Positions 1 through 8,133 of a stretch of DNA of 64,000 bases are shown in pieces. The notes under the pieces were generated by a model. The model made no database searches. It saw only the letters and a program-made list of their open reading frames with translations, and was not told the DNA's origin. The position numbers and the translations under genes are program-made. The stretch lies in NCBI GenBank assembly GCA_946408825.1, contig CAMJTU010000002.1, positions 62,001 through 126,000 on the forward strand, written 5' to 3'. Origin of the DNA: an uncultured Planctomycetaceae bacterium. Its GTDB lineage: Bacteria; Planctomycetota; Planctomycetia; Pirellulales; Thermoguttaceae. The stretch's first letter is position 1. Every line of letters starts with the position of its first letter.

Positions 1-1247
1 GCCAAGAGTTCGGCAAAAACGAATATAAGAGTTTTCTCCATATCGACTTTGCCAACTGCCCGGACGAGGTCAAAGGATATTTTCAGAGGCACATGAACGA
101 CCTCGACACGTTTTTCATGCTCCTCTCCGCGTTTTACGGCGTCAAGTTGCACGAGCGAGACTCGCTGATTATTTTCGACGAAGTTCAGGCGTTTCCCCGG
201 GCGCGGGAATGCGTGAAATATCTCGTCGCGGACGGGCGGTATGATTATGTCGAGACAGGGTCGCTCATTTCGATTAAGGAAAACGTGAAGGATATCGTTA
301 TTCCGTCGGAAGAACGGCGGCTGAAGATGTATCCGCTCGATTTTGAGGAATTCTGCGACGCGCTAGGGGAGGCGCCGATCGTCGATTATATCCGGGATTG
401 TTTTGAAAAAAGGGTTCCGCTAGAGGACGAGCTTCATTATAAGGCGATGTTGCTCTTCAAACAGCATATGCTCGTCGGCGGAATGCCTCAGAGCGTCGTC
501 GCGTTTCTCGAGAGTCGAAAAGATTTTGACGCCGCCGACGCCGAAAAGCGCGATATCTTGTCCCTTTATCGTAGCGACGTGATGAAAATCGACGCGCGTT
601 ATCGAAGCAAGGTTCTTTCGATTTTCGACCAAATCCCGGGACTCCTTTCACAGCATGAAAAACGCGTTGTTTTCAAAAACATTTCGCCAAACGGCGACGC
701 CGCGCAGTATGAAGAAACTTTTTTCTGGCTCGCGGACTCGATGATCGCCAACGAATGTTTTTTGTGCAACGATCCGAACGTCGGACTTTCCCTCAATGAA
801 AACAGGGGGTACGTCAAGTGTTACCTTGGAGACGTCGGGTTGCTCGTCAGTCACGCGTTCGATGAAAACGAACTTCTCGAGGACGAAGTTTACAAACAAA
901 TCCTCGGCGACAAGCTCGACTTGAACGAGGGGATGCTCTATGAGAACGCCGTCGCGCAGGCGCTCGTCGCCAACGGACATAAGTTGTATTTCTACACGCG
1001 ATACAACCCGGAGAAACATCGAAACGACGTCGAAATCGACTTCATTATCTCCAACAACAGCAAACTGAAATACAAAATCTGCCCGATCGAGGTAAAATCG
1101 GGCAAAAGATACTCGATCGAGTCGCTCAAGAGATTCCGGGAAATTTTTGGCGCGAGAATCGCCGAATGCTACGTTATCCACCCGAAAAATCTCAGCGTCA
1201 AAGACGGCGTCGTCTGTATCCCGGCGTATATGACGTTTTGCTTGTGA
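1..1247 (+). CDS. AAA+ ATPase with DUF4143 domain, 5' end outside window
   Basis: The reading frame is open from base 3, so the true start lies upstream and the Walker A loop is missing from view. The visible part has a Walker B strand (LIIFDEVQ) and a sensor-like stretch (YVETGSLISIKENV), as in the AAA_14 family. The C-terminal half contains LYENAVAQALVANG and a DVEIDF...PIEVKSGK segment typical of DUF4143, which has a PD-(D/E)xK-like fold. Family members are common in gut bacteria and archaea; their function is poorly known, with defence or mobile-element roles suspected. It converges with mcrC, with a 25-nt gap. A second family member lies at 43772-44977. Family call firm, role unknown. 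Confidence 0.85.
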   Translation, partial: QEFGKNEYKSFLHIDFANCPDEVKGYFQRHMNDLDTFFMLLSAFYGVKLHERDSLIIFDEVQAFPRARECVKYLVADGRYDYVETGSLISIKENVKDIVIPSEERRLKMYPLDFEEFCDALGEAPIVDYIRDCFEKRVPLEDELHYKAMLLFKQHMLVGGMPQSVVAFLESRKDFDAADAEKRDILSLYRSDVMKIDARYRSKVLSIFDQIPGLLSQHEKRVVFKNISPNGDAAQYEETFFWLADSMIANECFLCNDPNVGLSLNENRGYVKCYLGDVGLLVSHAFDENELLEDEVYKQILGDKLDLNEGMLYENAVAQALVANGHKLYFYTRYNPEKHRNDVEIDFIISNNSKLKYKICPIEVKSGKRYSIESLKRFREIFGARIAECYVIHPKNLSVKDGVVCIPAYMTFCL

Positions 1248-1272
1248 CGGGGAAACGTTGAATCCGCTTTCT

Positions 1273-2313
1273 TTATGCGACGACGCCTAATTGCTCTGAC
1301 GCGATCTTATTCAACTGTTCGGCGATCTTAGAGAATTCGCAGTTCAAATCGAGCGTCTTAACGCATATTTTGTTTCCGCTCATCTGATACGTGTGGTCGA
1401 GGGGCGCTTCGTCGTCGGTTTGCGCGTAAAGCAACATTCCGGAAACGACGCGAGACGTTCCCGTCAACTCCGAATCTTTGTTTTTGACGTAAGCGAAAAT
1501 CTGATAGAGGTTGTTTGAATGGAGCGTGCGCGCGTCGTAGCGCGTTTGAGTCGCGTGGGAGTAGTATTTGGCGTCGAGAATGAGAATCTTATCTCCGTAG
1601 GTCAGCATGACGTCGCTTTGCATGATCGGGAGCATGGCGCTTGTTTCATCGTCGAGCGCCCACGGAATTTGGGACGAACTTACGGATATCTGCGGAAACT
1701 CTTTCCGATAGTATTCGAGGATGAATTTCTCGTAAAGCCGACACATTCGCTGTTCGTCCAAGAAATCCATTAAACGAGTTGTGCCGTCCGAATTAGTTTG
1801 CAACAGTCCCTTAATGACTAGATAGCAGATGGATATTAACATCCGATAAGACTGATTGTTGCGAGCGTACTGCAATTTCCAGTCGATAAGATGGATTTCA
1901 AGGGGGACGACGTCGACGAAAAACACGAGGAGTTTTCGAAGCTCTTTCTTTCGCGTCTTCGATATATCCGGGTGGAGAAGTAGCGTCATTGTCGTCTTGA
2001 GAATCCGATTCATATATGAATTCACGGAGAAATCGTCAAAAGAACAGACCAACTGCTTTTTAAAGACGCTCCCCGTCTGGATCGATTCAGACATTTCAAT
2101 CCGCCCTCGCAACGACGAGAGAGCTTCTGTTCGTCCGATATATTCTCGGGTAAGACCTCGTTTTAATTGCGACGAAACGCCTTTGATCAGAATCGCGGCG
2201 CACAGTTCCGTCATGTTATGGAACTGTTCTGTCGCGACACTCTTATAGCCTTGTTCGCTTAGCGCTTGAAAGGCGTATGACAGCATGTAATAGACGTTTT
2301 GTATCGGTATCAC
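1273..2313 (-). CDS. mcrC: McrC-like nuclease subunit of a McrBC restriction system
   Basis: 346 aa. McrC supplies the PD-(D/E)xK nuclease that pairs with the McrB GTPase to cut modified DNA. The N-terminus IPIQNVYYMLSYAFQAL and the block ELCAAILIKGVSSQLKRGL are typical of McrC. A putative nuclease core lies near residues 240-260, with SDVMLTYGDKILILDAKYY giving the D...DAK pattern. The GTG start overlaps the mcrB stop by 4 nt (GTGA), so the two genes are translationally coupled in the usual mcrB-mcrC order. The preferred modified-DNA target cannot be read from the sequence. Confidence 0.9.
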   Translation of the reverse strand: MIPIQNVYYMLSYAFQALSEQGYKSVATEQFHNMTELCAAILIKGVSSQLKRGLTREYIGRTEALSSLRGRIEMSESIQTGSVFKKQLVCSFDDFSVNSYMNRILKTTMTLLLHPDISKTRKKELRKLLVFFVDVVPLEIHLIDWKLQYARNNQSYRMLISICYLVIKGLLQTNSDGTTRLMDFLDEQRMCRLYEKFILEYYRKEFPQISVSSSQIPWALDDETSAMLPIMQSDVMLTYGDKILILDAKYYSHATQTRYDARTLHSNNLYQIFAYVKNKDSELTGTSRVVSGMLLYAQTDDEAPLDHTYQMSGNKICVKTLDLNCEFSKIAEQLNKIASEQLGVVA

Positions 2314-4418
2314 TTAATGGCGTTCCTTAAACTGTCCGTCCAGTTCCTAACCTTAGTGGGTTCGTCAAACCAGTATTCCCTTAAAAGAGGAATTAACTCA
2401 AATTCGACAATAGCAGAAAGCGCCTGATCCGACGCCTCTTCCAAATTGCAAAAATAGCTGTGGCCGATGCAGAAACCTCCACCAAGCGATTCGTCCGCCG
2501 CGATCGCTTCGTTAAGTCCTTTGACGCAGTTTATGAGCCGATCAAATTTGTTGTTTTCAAGATCCGATTGATATTCTTGGAACCCTTTGGAATCAAAACC
2601 GGGTTTCATCTCGAAAAAGGCGAATCTTCTTCGGAGAGCGTAATCCAACATCGCCAAACTTCGGTCGGCGGTATTCATCATGCCAATGATATAGACGTTC
2701 TTAGGAACGGAAAACTTTTCGTCGGAGTAAAGCAACTGTAGCTCTTGTCCCCGCTTGTCGTTCTCTATAAGCATAAACAACTCGCCGAATATTTTACTGA
2801 GATTACCGCGATTGATTTCGTCAATGATGAGAAAATACTCATTTTCACTATCGATTTCGGCTTCTTTGCAGAATTTATAAAACGCTCCGTATTTAAGTTC
2901 AAACCCATTTTCAGAAGGGCGAAAACCAACGATAAAATCCTCGTAAGAATAACTTTGGTGGAATTGTACCATCATAACGCGACTTACGTCTTTGAGTCCC
3001 ATTATTGAGTACGCTAGACGTTTTGCCGCAAAAGTTTTACCGACGCCCGGAGCACCTTGAAGGATGACATTTTTCTTGGTTTGGAGGAGGACGGTTAGGG
3101 TTTCGTAGTCGTTTTCATCCATGAAAACTTCCTCGAGGAAATTTGCATCGTGATACGGCGGGTATTCAATTTTGGCGGGGTTGACTTCTTCAAACAACGA
3201 TTTTAACTGTTCGACGTAATTTGTATAAGGCGTGACGTCTGTGAGTGTTTTTAGAGCATGCGACACATCGGGAATTTTCCAAGACCCTTTGTGCGTCCAT
3301 TTTACATTACGAACGCTGTTGTACATTTTCCGATTCCGATCGAAGTAGTAGTCCGATTCCACGATGCCGCGACCAATAATAAGACTTTTGCCCTTTTTAG
3401 CAAACACGACGTCGCCAGGTTCCATCTCATTAGCAAATTGCCATGTGGCATGCGCGTCGTTTCTAAATGTTCGAGAACGATCAATTTTCTCCTGCATGGC
3501 TTCTTTCATATCGTTTTTACTACGATATTGACTTAAGTCGCCAATTTCTTCCCAGCCAATTGCAATGATTCCATTGTCGTAGCATTCATCCCAGACTGCG
3601 GCGCCCTCGCCGGGAGAGTAAGTCCAGTAACGAATTCTTTTAACGCCCATGTCGACGCCATCTCCACCGCCAGGATTAGCGTATAGCCAAGCGGCCAAAC
3701 TAAGTTCTTTAAAATCCTTAATATTACTTTTGGCGCTCTTCAAGTATTCACTTAGTTTTTCAACTATGCCAAAATACGTAGAAAAGAGGATTTTTTTATT
3801 CTCTTTTATGGTTGGGAGCGTTTTTACTAGTTCGACAGGAAACTTTCCAGAATTATAGACATATGCCTTATTGGTTCTGTCTAAACTCAAAAATGAATCA
3901 GGCGCTATCCAGTATAGTCCTATAGTGATTTTTGCTAGTCCTATTCCTTTTTTCTGGATATTTAAGTCAAATGCGTTTTCGAGCTTGTCTCGATTGCTTT
4001 TGGTTGGTTTAGCCGCAAAGACAAGGGCGGATTCAAACAATGTCCAAAGATCGTCAATATCGTTAGCTTCGCGTTTTCCTTTAAAGTGGTAAAACGTCGC
4101 GGTTCGACTATCTAAAACAGGAAGACTAGCAAAAGAGGTTGGGGTTGGTTTGGTAATTTTGAATAGTTGGGCGATCGCCTGAGTAATCCTTACTCGATTA
4201 TCCCTTTTCAAGTTTTTATTGAACAGTCCAAATACTGTAAACGGATCAATATCGTCAATTTGGTTATCCAACTCAAGGCTAGGAAGATTAAGTTCCGTAA
4301 TTTCATAGATTTTTCGAATCTTGTCGATCAGGCCTTGTCGATTGTCTTTATAAACTAACAGCGTGTCAGCTAATTCTTTATAGAAATCCACCCAGTCAAA
4401 TTGATTTGCGGCGTTCAC
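2310..4418 (-). CDS. mcrB: McrB-like AAA+ GTPase with central EVE/PUA-like domain
   Basis: 702 aa. The motor subunit of a modification-dependent restriction system. Residues 1-250 form a helical N-terminal region of unknown specificity. Residues about 260-390 (RIRYWTYSPGEGAAVWDE, GIIAIGWEEIGDL, GDVVFAKKG) resemble an EVE/PUA-like module, a fold that reads modified bases. The C-terminal AAA domain has Walker A GAPGVGKTFAA, Walker B YFLIIDEINRGN and the McrB signature GMMNTADRSLAMLDYALRRRF. The start is GTG with an AGAGGT ribosome-binding site. The gene is AT-richer than the core genes, consistent with transfer. Transcription runs away from the divergent GmrSD-like gene. Domain order is clear by motif; the EVE call is by pattern only. 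Confidence 0.9.
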   Translation of the reverse strand: MNAANQFDWVDFYKELADTLLVYKDNRQGLIDKIRKIYEITELNLPSLELDNQIDDIDPFTVFGLFNKNLKRDNRVRITQAIAQLFKITKPTPTSFASLPVLDSRTATFYHFKGKREANDIDDLWTLFESALVFAAKPTKSNRDKLENAFDLNIQKKGIGLAKITIGLYWIAPDSFLSLDRTNKAYVYNSGKFPVELVKTLPTIKENKKILFSTYFGIVEKLSEYLKSAKSNIKDFKELSLAAWLYANPGGGDGVDMGVKRIRYWTYSPGEGAAVWDECYDNGIIAIGWEEIGDLSQYRSKNDMKEAMQEKIDRSRTFRNDAHATWQFANEMEPGDVVFAKKGKSLIIGRGIVESDYYFDRNRKMYNSVRNVKWTHKGSWKIPDVSHALKTLTDVTPYTNYVEQLKSLFEEVNPAKIEYPPYHDANFLEEVFMDENDYETLTVLLQTKKNVILQGAPGVGKTFAAKRLAYSIMGLKDVSRVMMVQFHQSYSYEDFIVGFRPSENGFELKYGAFYKFCKEAEIDSENEYFLIIDEINRGNLSKIFGELFMLIENDKRGQELQLLYSDEKFSVPKNVYIIGMMNTADRSLAMLDYALRRRFAFFEMKPGFDSKGFQEYQSDLENNKFDRLINCVKGLNEAIAADESLGGGFCIGHSYFCNLEEASDQALSAIVEFELIPLLREYWFDEPTKVRNWTDSLRNAIK

Positions 4419-4792
4419 TGTTCTACCTCTTTGAATAGGCGTTCATTACGGTTTTTCTAGGACTTACAGAGGGATATTATTGACGTGACTGCGCGCCTAT
4501 CGTCGCATCCCGGACGCGTATATGGGGCTTATTATACAATATCCAATCGGTCACGCCAGATTCATAAGGTATCGGGTTTCTTACCTCTTTAGGGCTAACG
4601 ACAACGATATTACGAAAAGGATAGTCAAAATCGCCTTGCAATTCGTCGAGAATCACAGAACTAACGACAACGATATTACGAAAAGGATAGAGAAGCGCGT
4701 TATTTCAACGACGTCCCTTATGAGAAGAAAGAAAGTGTGGATAATTATGGACAATCCCCAAGACGGATGTCTTTTCGGGTCTTTTCCTATGA
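4419..4792. other. Divergent promoter region of the defence island
   Basis: 374 bp between the divergent mcrB and GmrSD-like starts. No convincing coding sequence. It holds an exact 30-bp direct repeat pair (listed separately) and AT-rich tracts such as GGGCTTATTATACAATATCC near 4525 that could hold promoters for either side. Confidence 0.6.
4595..4690. repeat. Exact 30-bp direct repeat pair, 36-bp spacer
   Basis: The 30-bp sequence beginning CTAACGACAACG and ending AAAAGGATAG occurs at 4595-4624 and again at 4661-4690 without mismatch. The 66-bp period and the position between divergent defence genes suggest paired operator sites or a duplication. The unit is not palindromic. Confidence 0.9.
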
Positions 4793-6622
4793 ATGTCGAA
4801 GCGTAATTTCAAGGGCAATGGCGTCATGCAAACGTACGATCGATCGCTTGTTGAACTACTTAAATCCGTGGACGAGGGTAAGGCGCAACTCCCAGATTTT
4901 CAAAGAAGTTGGGTTTGGGACGACGACAGGATTAAGGCCTTAATCGCGTCCGTTGTACATAATTATCCTGTTGGAGCCGTAATGTTCCTGACTTATGGGA
5001 ACGAGAGTATTCGGTTCAAATACAGAACGATCGAAGGATCGGTCTCGGAAGGGAAAGGCGTCGTTCCTACCGAATTAATTTTAGACGGTCAGCAAAGACT
5101 TACGTCTTTGTATTCCGCCCTCTATTCACAGAATCCAGTTAAAACCTTTACTAAGACAAACAAAACGGTCTATAGGTATTATTATATCGATATTGAGAAG
5201 TCTCTTGATCCAAATGCAGACGACGAAGAGATTATTATTTCAGTTCCTGAATCAAGACAAAAGACTAGCGATTTTGGCAGAAAGATTGATATTGACCTCT
5301 CTACTCAGGAGATGGAATTCAAGAACAAAGTTTGTCCGCTTAACTGTATTCTAGACATGGGGAAGTTCCTGAGTTGGCAAAATTCCTACCATACATACTA
5401 CAGTGGAAACGCCGCCGCTTCTGAACTCTTGAGACAGTTCGTTCAGAAAATTGTAGTGAAGATGTTGGGATATAAGATGCCCGTCATTCTCCTCGAGAAA
5501 GAAACGCCCAAAGAGGCGGTGTGCCGCGTGTTCGAAAACGTCAATACCGGCGGCGTTCCACTAACGGTGTTTGAACTTGTAGTTGCATCCTACAGCGCGG
5601 ACGATTTTGAATTGCGTAAAGATTGGGAGGAACGCAGGGAGAAGTTTTTGGGAGGAGATGTGTTAAGCGTTGTAACGGCAGTTGACTTCCTGACGGCGCT
5701 CACGTTGTTTTCCACCTATAAAAGGAAGTTAATTGACGATAAGGTTGCCGTGTCGTGTAAGAAAAAGGACGTTCTTAATCTTTCACTGTCGGAATATCAG
5801 AAATATAAAGACGTATTGACAAAAGGTTTTGTTGAAGCCGAAATGATTCTTCAGGAGGAACGCGTTTTCACAAGCGGAGATTTGCCGTATACCACTCAAC
5901 TTATCCCACTAGCGGCCATATGCGCCGTTTTGACGGACGATAACCAGATTAAGGCTACTAACGTCAAAAATAAAATTAAACAATGGTACTGGAGCGGCGT
6001 TTTCGGCGAACTATATGGTTCTGCTAACGAAACGCGTTATGCGAACGACATAGTGCAAGTTATCGACTGGTTGAAAAATGACTCCAACCTTCCTAAGACG
6101 ATCCAAGAATCATATTTCAATCCAACTCGTCTTCTAACTTTGCAGTCAAGACAGTCCGCTGCTTATAAAGGTGTTATGGCGCTTATTTTGAAGAATCACA
6201 GTCAGGATTTCATTAGCGGTAGCGAAATGGATTTCGCCGCCTATAAGTCCGAGAATATCGATATCCACCACGTCTTTCCGAAGGCTTATTGCGAATCAAA
6301 GAAACTGCCGAGGGCAAAGTGGAATAGCGTTGTCAATAAAACTCCAATTTCTTACAGCACGAACAGAGAGATAGGCGGAGTGGCTCCAAGTAAATATCTT
6401 GAGAGAATAGAAAAAAAAGGAAAGGTTAGTTCTTCCACACTTGACACGTATCTTGAAACTCATTGGATTTCCCCTAACCTTGTTAGAACAGACGACTTTG
6501 ATTCGTTTATAGTCGATAGAGCGAAAATGCTGCTCGACGCAATTCAGAAAGTCACCGGCAGAACAATTACAGGCAGGGACAGCGAAGAGGTCGTCGCCGC
6601 TTTTGGCGATAGACTTGTTTAG
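4793..6622 (+). CDS. GmrSD-like single-chain nuclease (DUF262 + DUF1524 HNH)
   Basis: 609 aa. The N-terminal DUF262 (GmrS/ParB-like) domain has LPDFQRSWVWDDDRI near residue 34 and the nucleotide-binding motif LILDGQQRLTSLY near residue 100. The C-terminal DUF1524 (GmrD, His-Me-finger/HNH) domain has DIHHVFPKAYC near residue 485, followed by NSVVNKTPISYSTNREIGG. GmrSD-type enzymes are type IV restriction systems acting on modified, for example glucosylated, DNA, sometimes as one fused chain as here. Location beside McrBC supports a defence role. The ATG at 4793 has no clear Shine-Dalgarno; the ATG at 4826 (MQTYDRSLVELL) is an alternative start closer to family N-termini. Confidence 0.9.
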   Translation: MSKRNFKGNGVMQTYDRSLVELLKSVDEGKAQLPDFQRSWVWDDDRIKALIASVVHNYPVGAVMFLTYGNESIRFKYRTIEGSVSEGKGVVPTELILDGQQRLTSLYSALYSQNPVKTFTKTNKTVYRYYYIDIEKSLDPNADDEEIIISVPESRQKTSDFGRKIDIDLSTQEMEFKNKVCPLNCILDMGKFLSWQNSYHTYYSGNAAASELLRQFVQKIVVKMLGYKMPVILLEKETPKEAVCRVFENVNTGGVPLTVFELVVASYSADDFELRKDWEERREKFLGGDVLSVVTAVDFLTALTLFSTYKRKLIDDKVAVSCKKKDVLNLSLSEYQKYKDVLTKGFVEAEMILQEERVFTSGDLPYTTQLIPLAAICAVLTDDNQIKATNVKNKIKQWYWSGVFGELYGSANETRYANDIVQVIDWLKNDSNLPKTIQESYFNPTRLLTLQSRQSAAYKGVMALILKNHSQDFISGSEMDFAAYKSENIDIHHVFPKAYCESKKLPRAKWNSVVNKTPISYSTNREIGGVAPSKYLERIEKKGKVSSSTLDTYLETHWISPNLVRTDDFDSFIVDRAKMLLDAIQKVTGRTITGRDSEEVVAAFGDRLV

Positions 6623-6766
6623 AGGATTATTCGTTTCACAGACATATCATCTTGAACCTAAGGCGAAGAGATTGAGTAAACGCGATCGCGTCGTCAAATG
6701 CCACGTTATTTTTCGAATTTGATTCCGTCGGTTAAGAGGCGTCTGAGTTATCTCGTCAAAAGAAAA

Positions 6767-6802
6767 CAATCCCAACCGTAGCAGAGAGCGAGGTTGGGAT
6801 TG
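6767..6802 (-). terminator. Terminator after rubrerythrin gene
   Basis: A perfect 11-bp stem (CAATCCCAACC with GGTTGGGATTG) and 14-nt loop. Read on the minus strand it is followed by a T-rich tail (TTTTCTTTT). It lies about 60 nt past the rubrerythrin stop. Confidence 0.8.
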
Positions 6803-6864
6803 CGTGATTTATTGGGCGTTGATTCAAACGCTTTGTTTATAGTAAATTTAAAGTTCGGGTCGAA

Positions 6865-7425
6865 TCATTCGCCGAAGAAGCGCTTCAGGAGACCGGCGAA
6901 ACCGGCGCCGTGGCGGGCTTCGTCTTTCGCCATTTCGTGAACCGTGTCGTGAATCGCGTCGAAGCCGAGCTGCTTGGCGCGGACGGCGAGCTTGAATTTT
7001 CCGTCGCAGGCGCCCGCTTCGGCGTCGGCGCGCATCTTAAGGTTCGTCTTCGTGCAGGGGACGAGGACTTCGCCGAGGAGTTCCGCGAATTTCGACGCGT
7101 GTTCCGCTTCTTCAAAGGCGTAACGCTTGAACGCGTCGGCGATTTCCGGATAGCCCTCGCGTTCCGCCTGACGGCTCATCGCGAGATACATTCCGACTTC
7201 GCAGCATTCGCCGTTGAAGTTGGCGCGAAGTCCGTCCATGATTTCCTGATCGTCGACCTTGCCGTCGCCGATCGCGTGGACGGTCGCGTAGGTCGTTTCG
7301 CCCGTTGCGACCAGTTCCTCAAACTTCGACGCGGGCGCCTTGCACTGCGGGCACTGTTCCGGAGGAACGTCGCCTTCGTGGATGTAACCGCAGACCTTGC
7401 AGACAAATTTCTTAACGGTAGCCAT
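6865..7425 (-). CDS. rbr: Rubrerythrin, rubredoxin-first type
   Basis: 186 aa. The order is reversed relative to classic rubrerythrin: an N-terminal rubredoxin domain with two CxxC knuckles ([12 protein letters not shown] and [10 protein letters not shown]), then a ferritin-like diiron domain with ExxH-type helices ([19 protein letters not shown]). Such reverse rubrerythrins act as NAD(P)H-linked peroxide reductases in anaerobes. It lies 20 nt downstream of a Fur/PerR-family gene on the same strand, so the pair is probably a peroxide-responsive operon. The start has an AGAGGA ribosome-binding site. Cytoplasmic; physiological electron donor not visible here. Confidence 0.93.
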   Translation of the reverse strand: MATVKKFVCKVCGYIHEGDVPPEQCPQCKAPASKFEELVATGETTYATVHAIGDGKVDDQEIMDGLRANFNGECCEVGMYLAMSRQAEREGYPEIADAFKRYAFEEAEHASKFAELLGEVLVPCTKTNLKMRADAEAGACDGKFKLAVRAKQLGFDAIHDTVHEMAKDEARHGAGFAGLLKRFFGE

Positions 7426-7445
7426 GTTTTGAATCCTCTCTTGCG

Positions 7446-7967
7446 TTACGACGCTTGCGCGTCTTGTGAATCGCCGCTTTTCGTCTCTAAACTCGATTCG
7501 GCGACGTTTGATTTACGGTTGCGATCCTCTTCTTGACGAAGACAATCGTTACAGATTCCGCGGACGCGAATTTCCGCGTGTTCTATTCTTCCCAACGCTC
7601 CCGCGACGGCGTCGACTAACTCGGGAAGCGTCTTAACTTCAAAATCGAAAAAGCACCCGCATCTTTCACATTGAAAATGGTCGTGCCGCTTCTTCGGTTC
7701 GACGTCGTATCTCGCGACGACGTCGGCGCGATCGAGAATCGCGATCACGCCATGCGACGCGAAATCGTTCAACACGCGATAGACGCTTTCTCGCGAAATC
7801 GTCGGCAACTCACGCCGAACCGCGTTCCAAACTTGATCGACGTCGGGATGCTCGCCCGACGTTTTCAAATACCGATAAACGGCTAGCCGCGGCGACGTCG
7901 CTTTAAGGCCAGACTTGTGGCAAATGTCAAGGAAGTCCTTTGCTAACGCGTCGTCCGACTCTTTCAT
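7446..7967 (-). CDS. perR: Fur-family regulator, PerR-like
   Basis: 173 aa. An N-terminal winged helix ([14 protein letters not shown], then [20 protein letters not shown]) and a C-terminal dimer domain with two zinc-knuckle CxxC pairs (CERCGCFF and GICNDCLRQ). The His/Asp-rich stretch [14 protein letters not shown] matches the regulatory metal site of Fur/PerR proteins. Being first in an operon with rubrerythrin argues for peroxide sensing (PerR) rather than iron control, but this is inference. An 18-bp dyad upstream (7992-8009) suggests autoregulation. GGAG lies ahead of the ATG. Confidence 0.88.
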   Translation of the reverse strand: MKESDDALAKDFLDICHKSGLKATSPRLAVYRYLKTSGEHPDVDQVWNAVRRELPTISRESVYRVLNDFASHGVIAILDRADVVARYDVEPKKRHDHFQCERCGCFFDFEVKTLPELVDAVAGALGRIEHAEIRVRGICNDCLRQEEDRNRKSNVAESSLETKSGDSQDAQAS

Positions 7968-7991
7968 AAAATCTCCAAATGTATGTGAGTT

Positions 7992-8009
7992 TTATTTGAA
8001 TATAAATAA
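7992..8009. promoter_or_regulatory. Candidate Fur/PerR operator
   Basis: TTATTTGAATATAAATAA has perfect 6-bp arms (TTATTT/AAATAA) around a 6-bp AT-rich centre and lies 25-42 nt upstream of the perR-like start. The AT-rich form resembles PerR/Fur boxes, but no consensus scoring was possible. Confidence 0.55.
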
Positions 8010-8072
8010 CATTTTCCTTTTGTCAAGGGCTCGCGTCAATCATGACGCGGCGACGCCGTTAAAAAATAAAAA

Positions 8073-8105
8073 GACGCCGCGCTCGAGTCGTTCGAACGCG
8101 GCGTC
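8073..8105 (-). terminator. Terminator after prolyl oligopeptidase gene
   Basis: 9-bp perfect stem GACGCCGCG/CGCGGCGTC followed on the minus strand by TTTTTATTTTTT. It lies just past the peptidase stop, and its G+T flank on the plus strand may let it work both ways. Confidence 0.75.
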
Positions 8106-8133
8106 GGTTTTTACAACAAAAAGCGGCTTGTCG

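Noticed and set aside
4595..4690. Two-repeat mini-CRISPR (30-bp repeat, 36-bp spacer)
   Set aside because: Dimensions fit, but there are only two repeats, no dyad in the repeat, no further units and no cas gene in the window.
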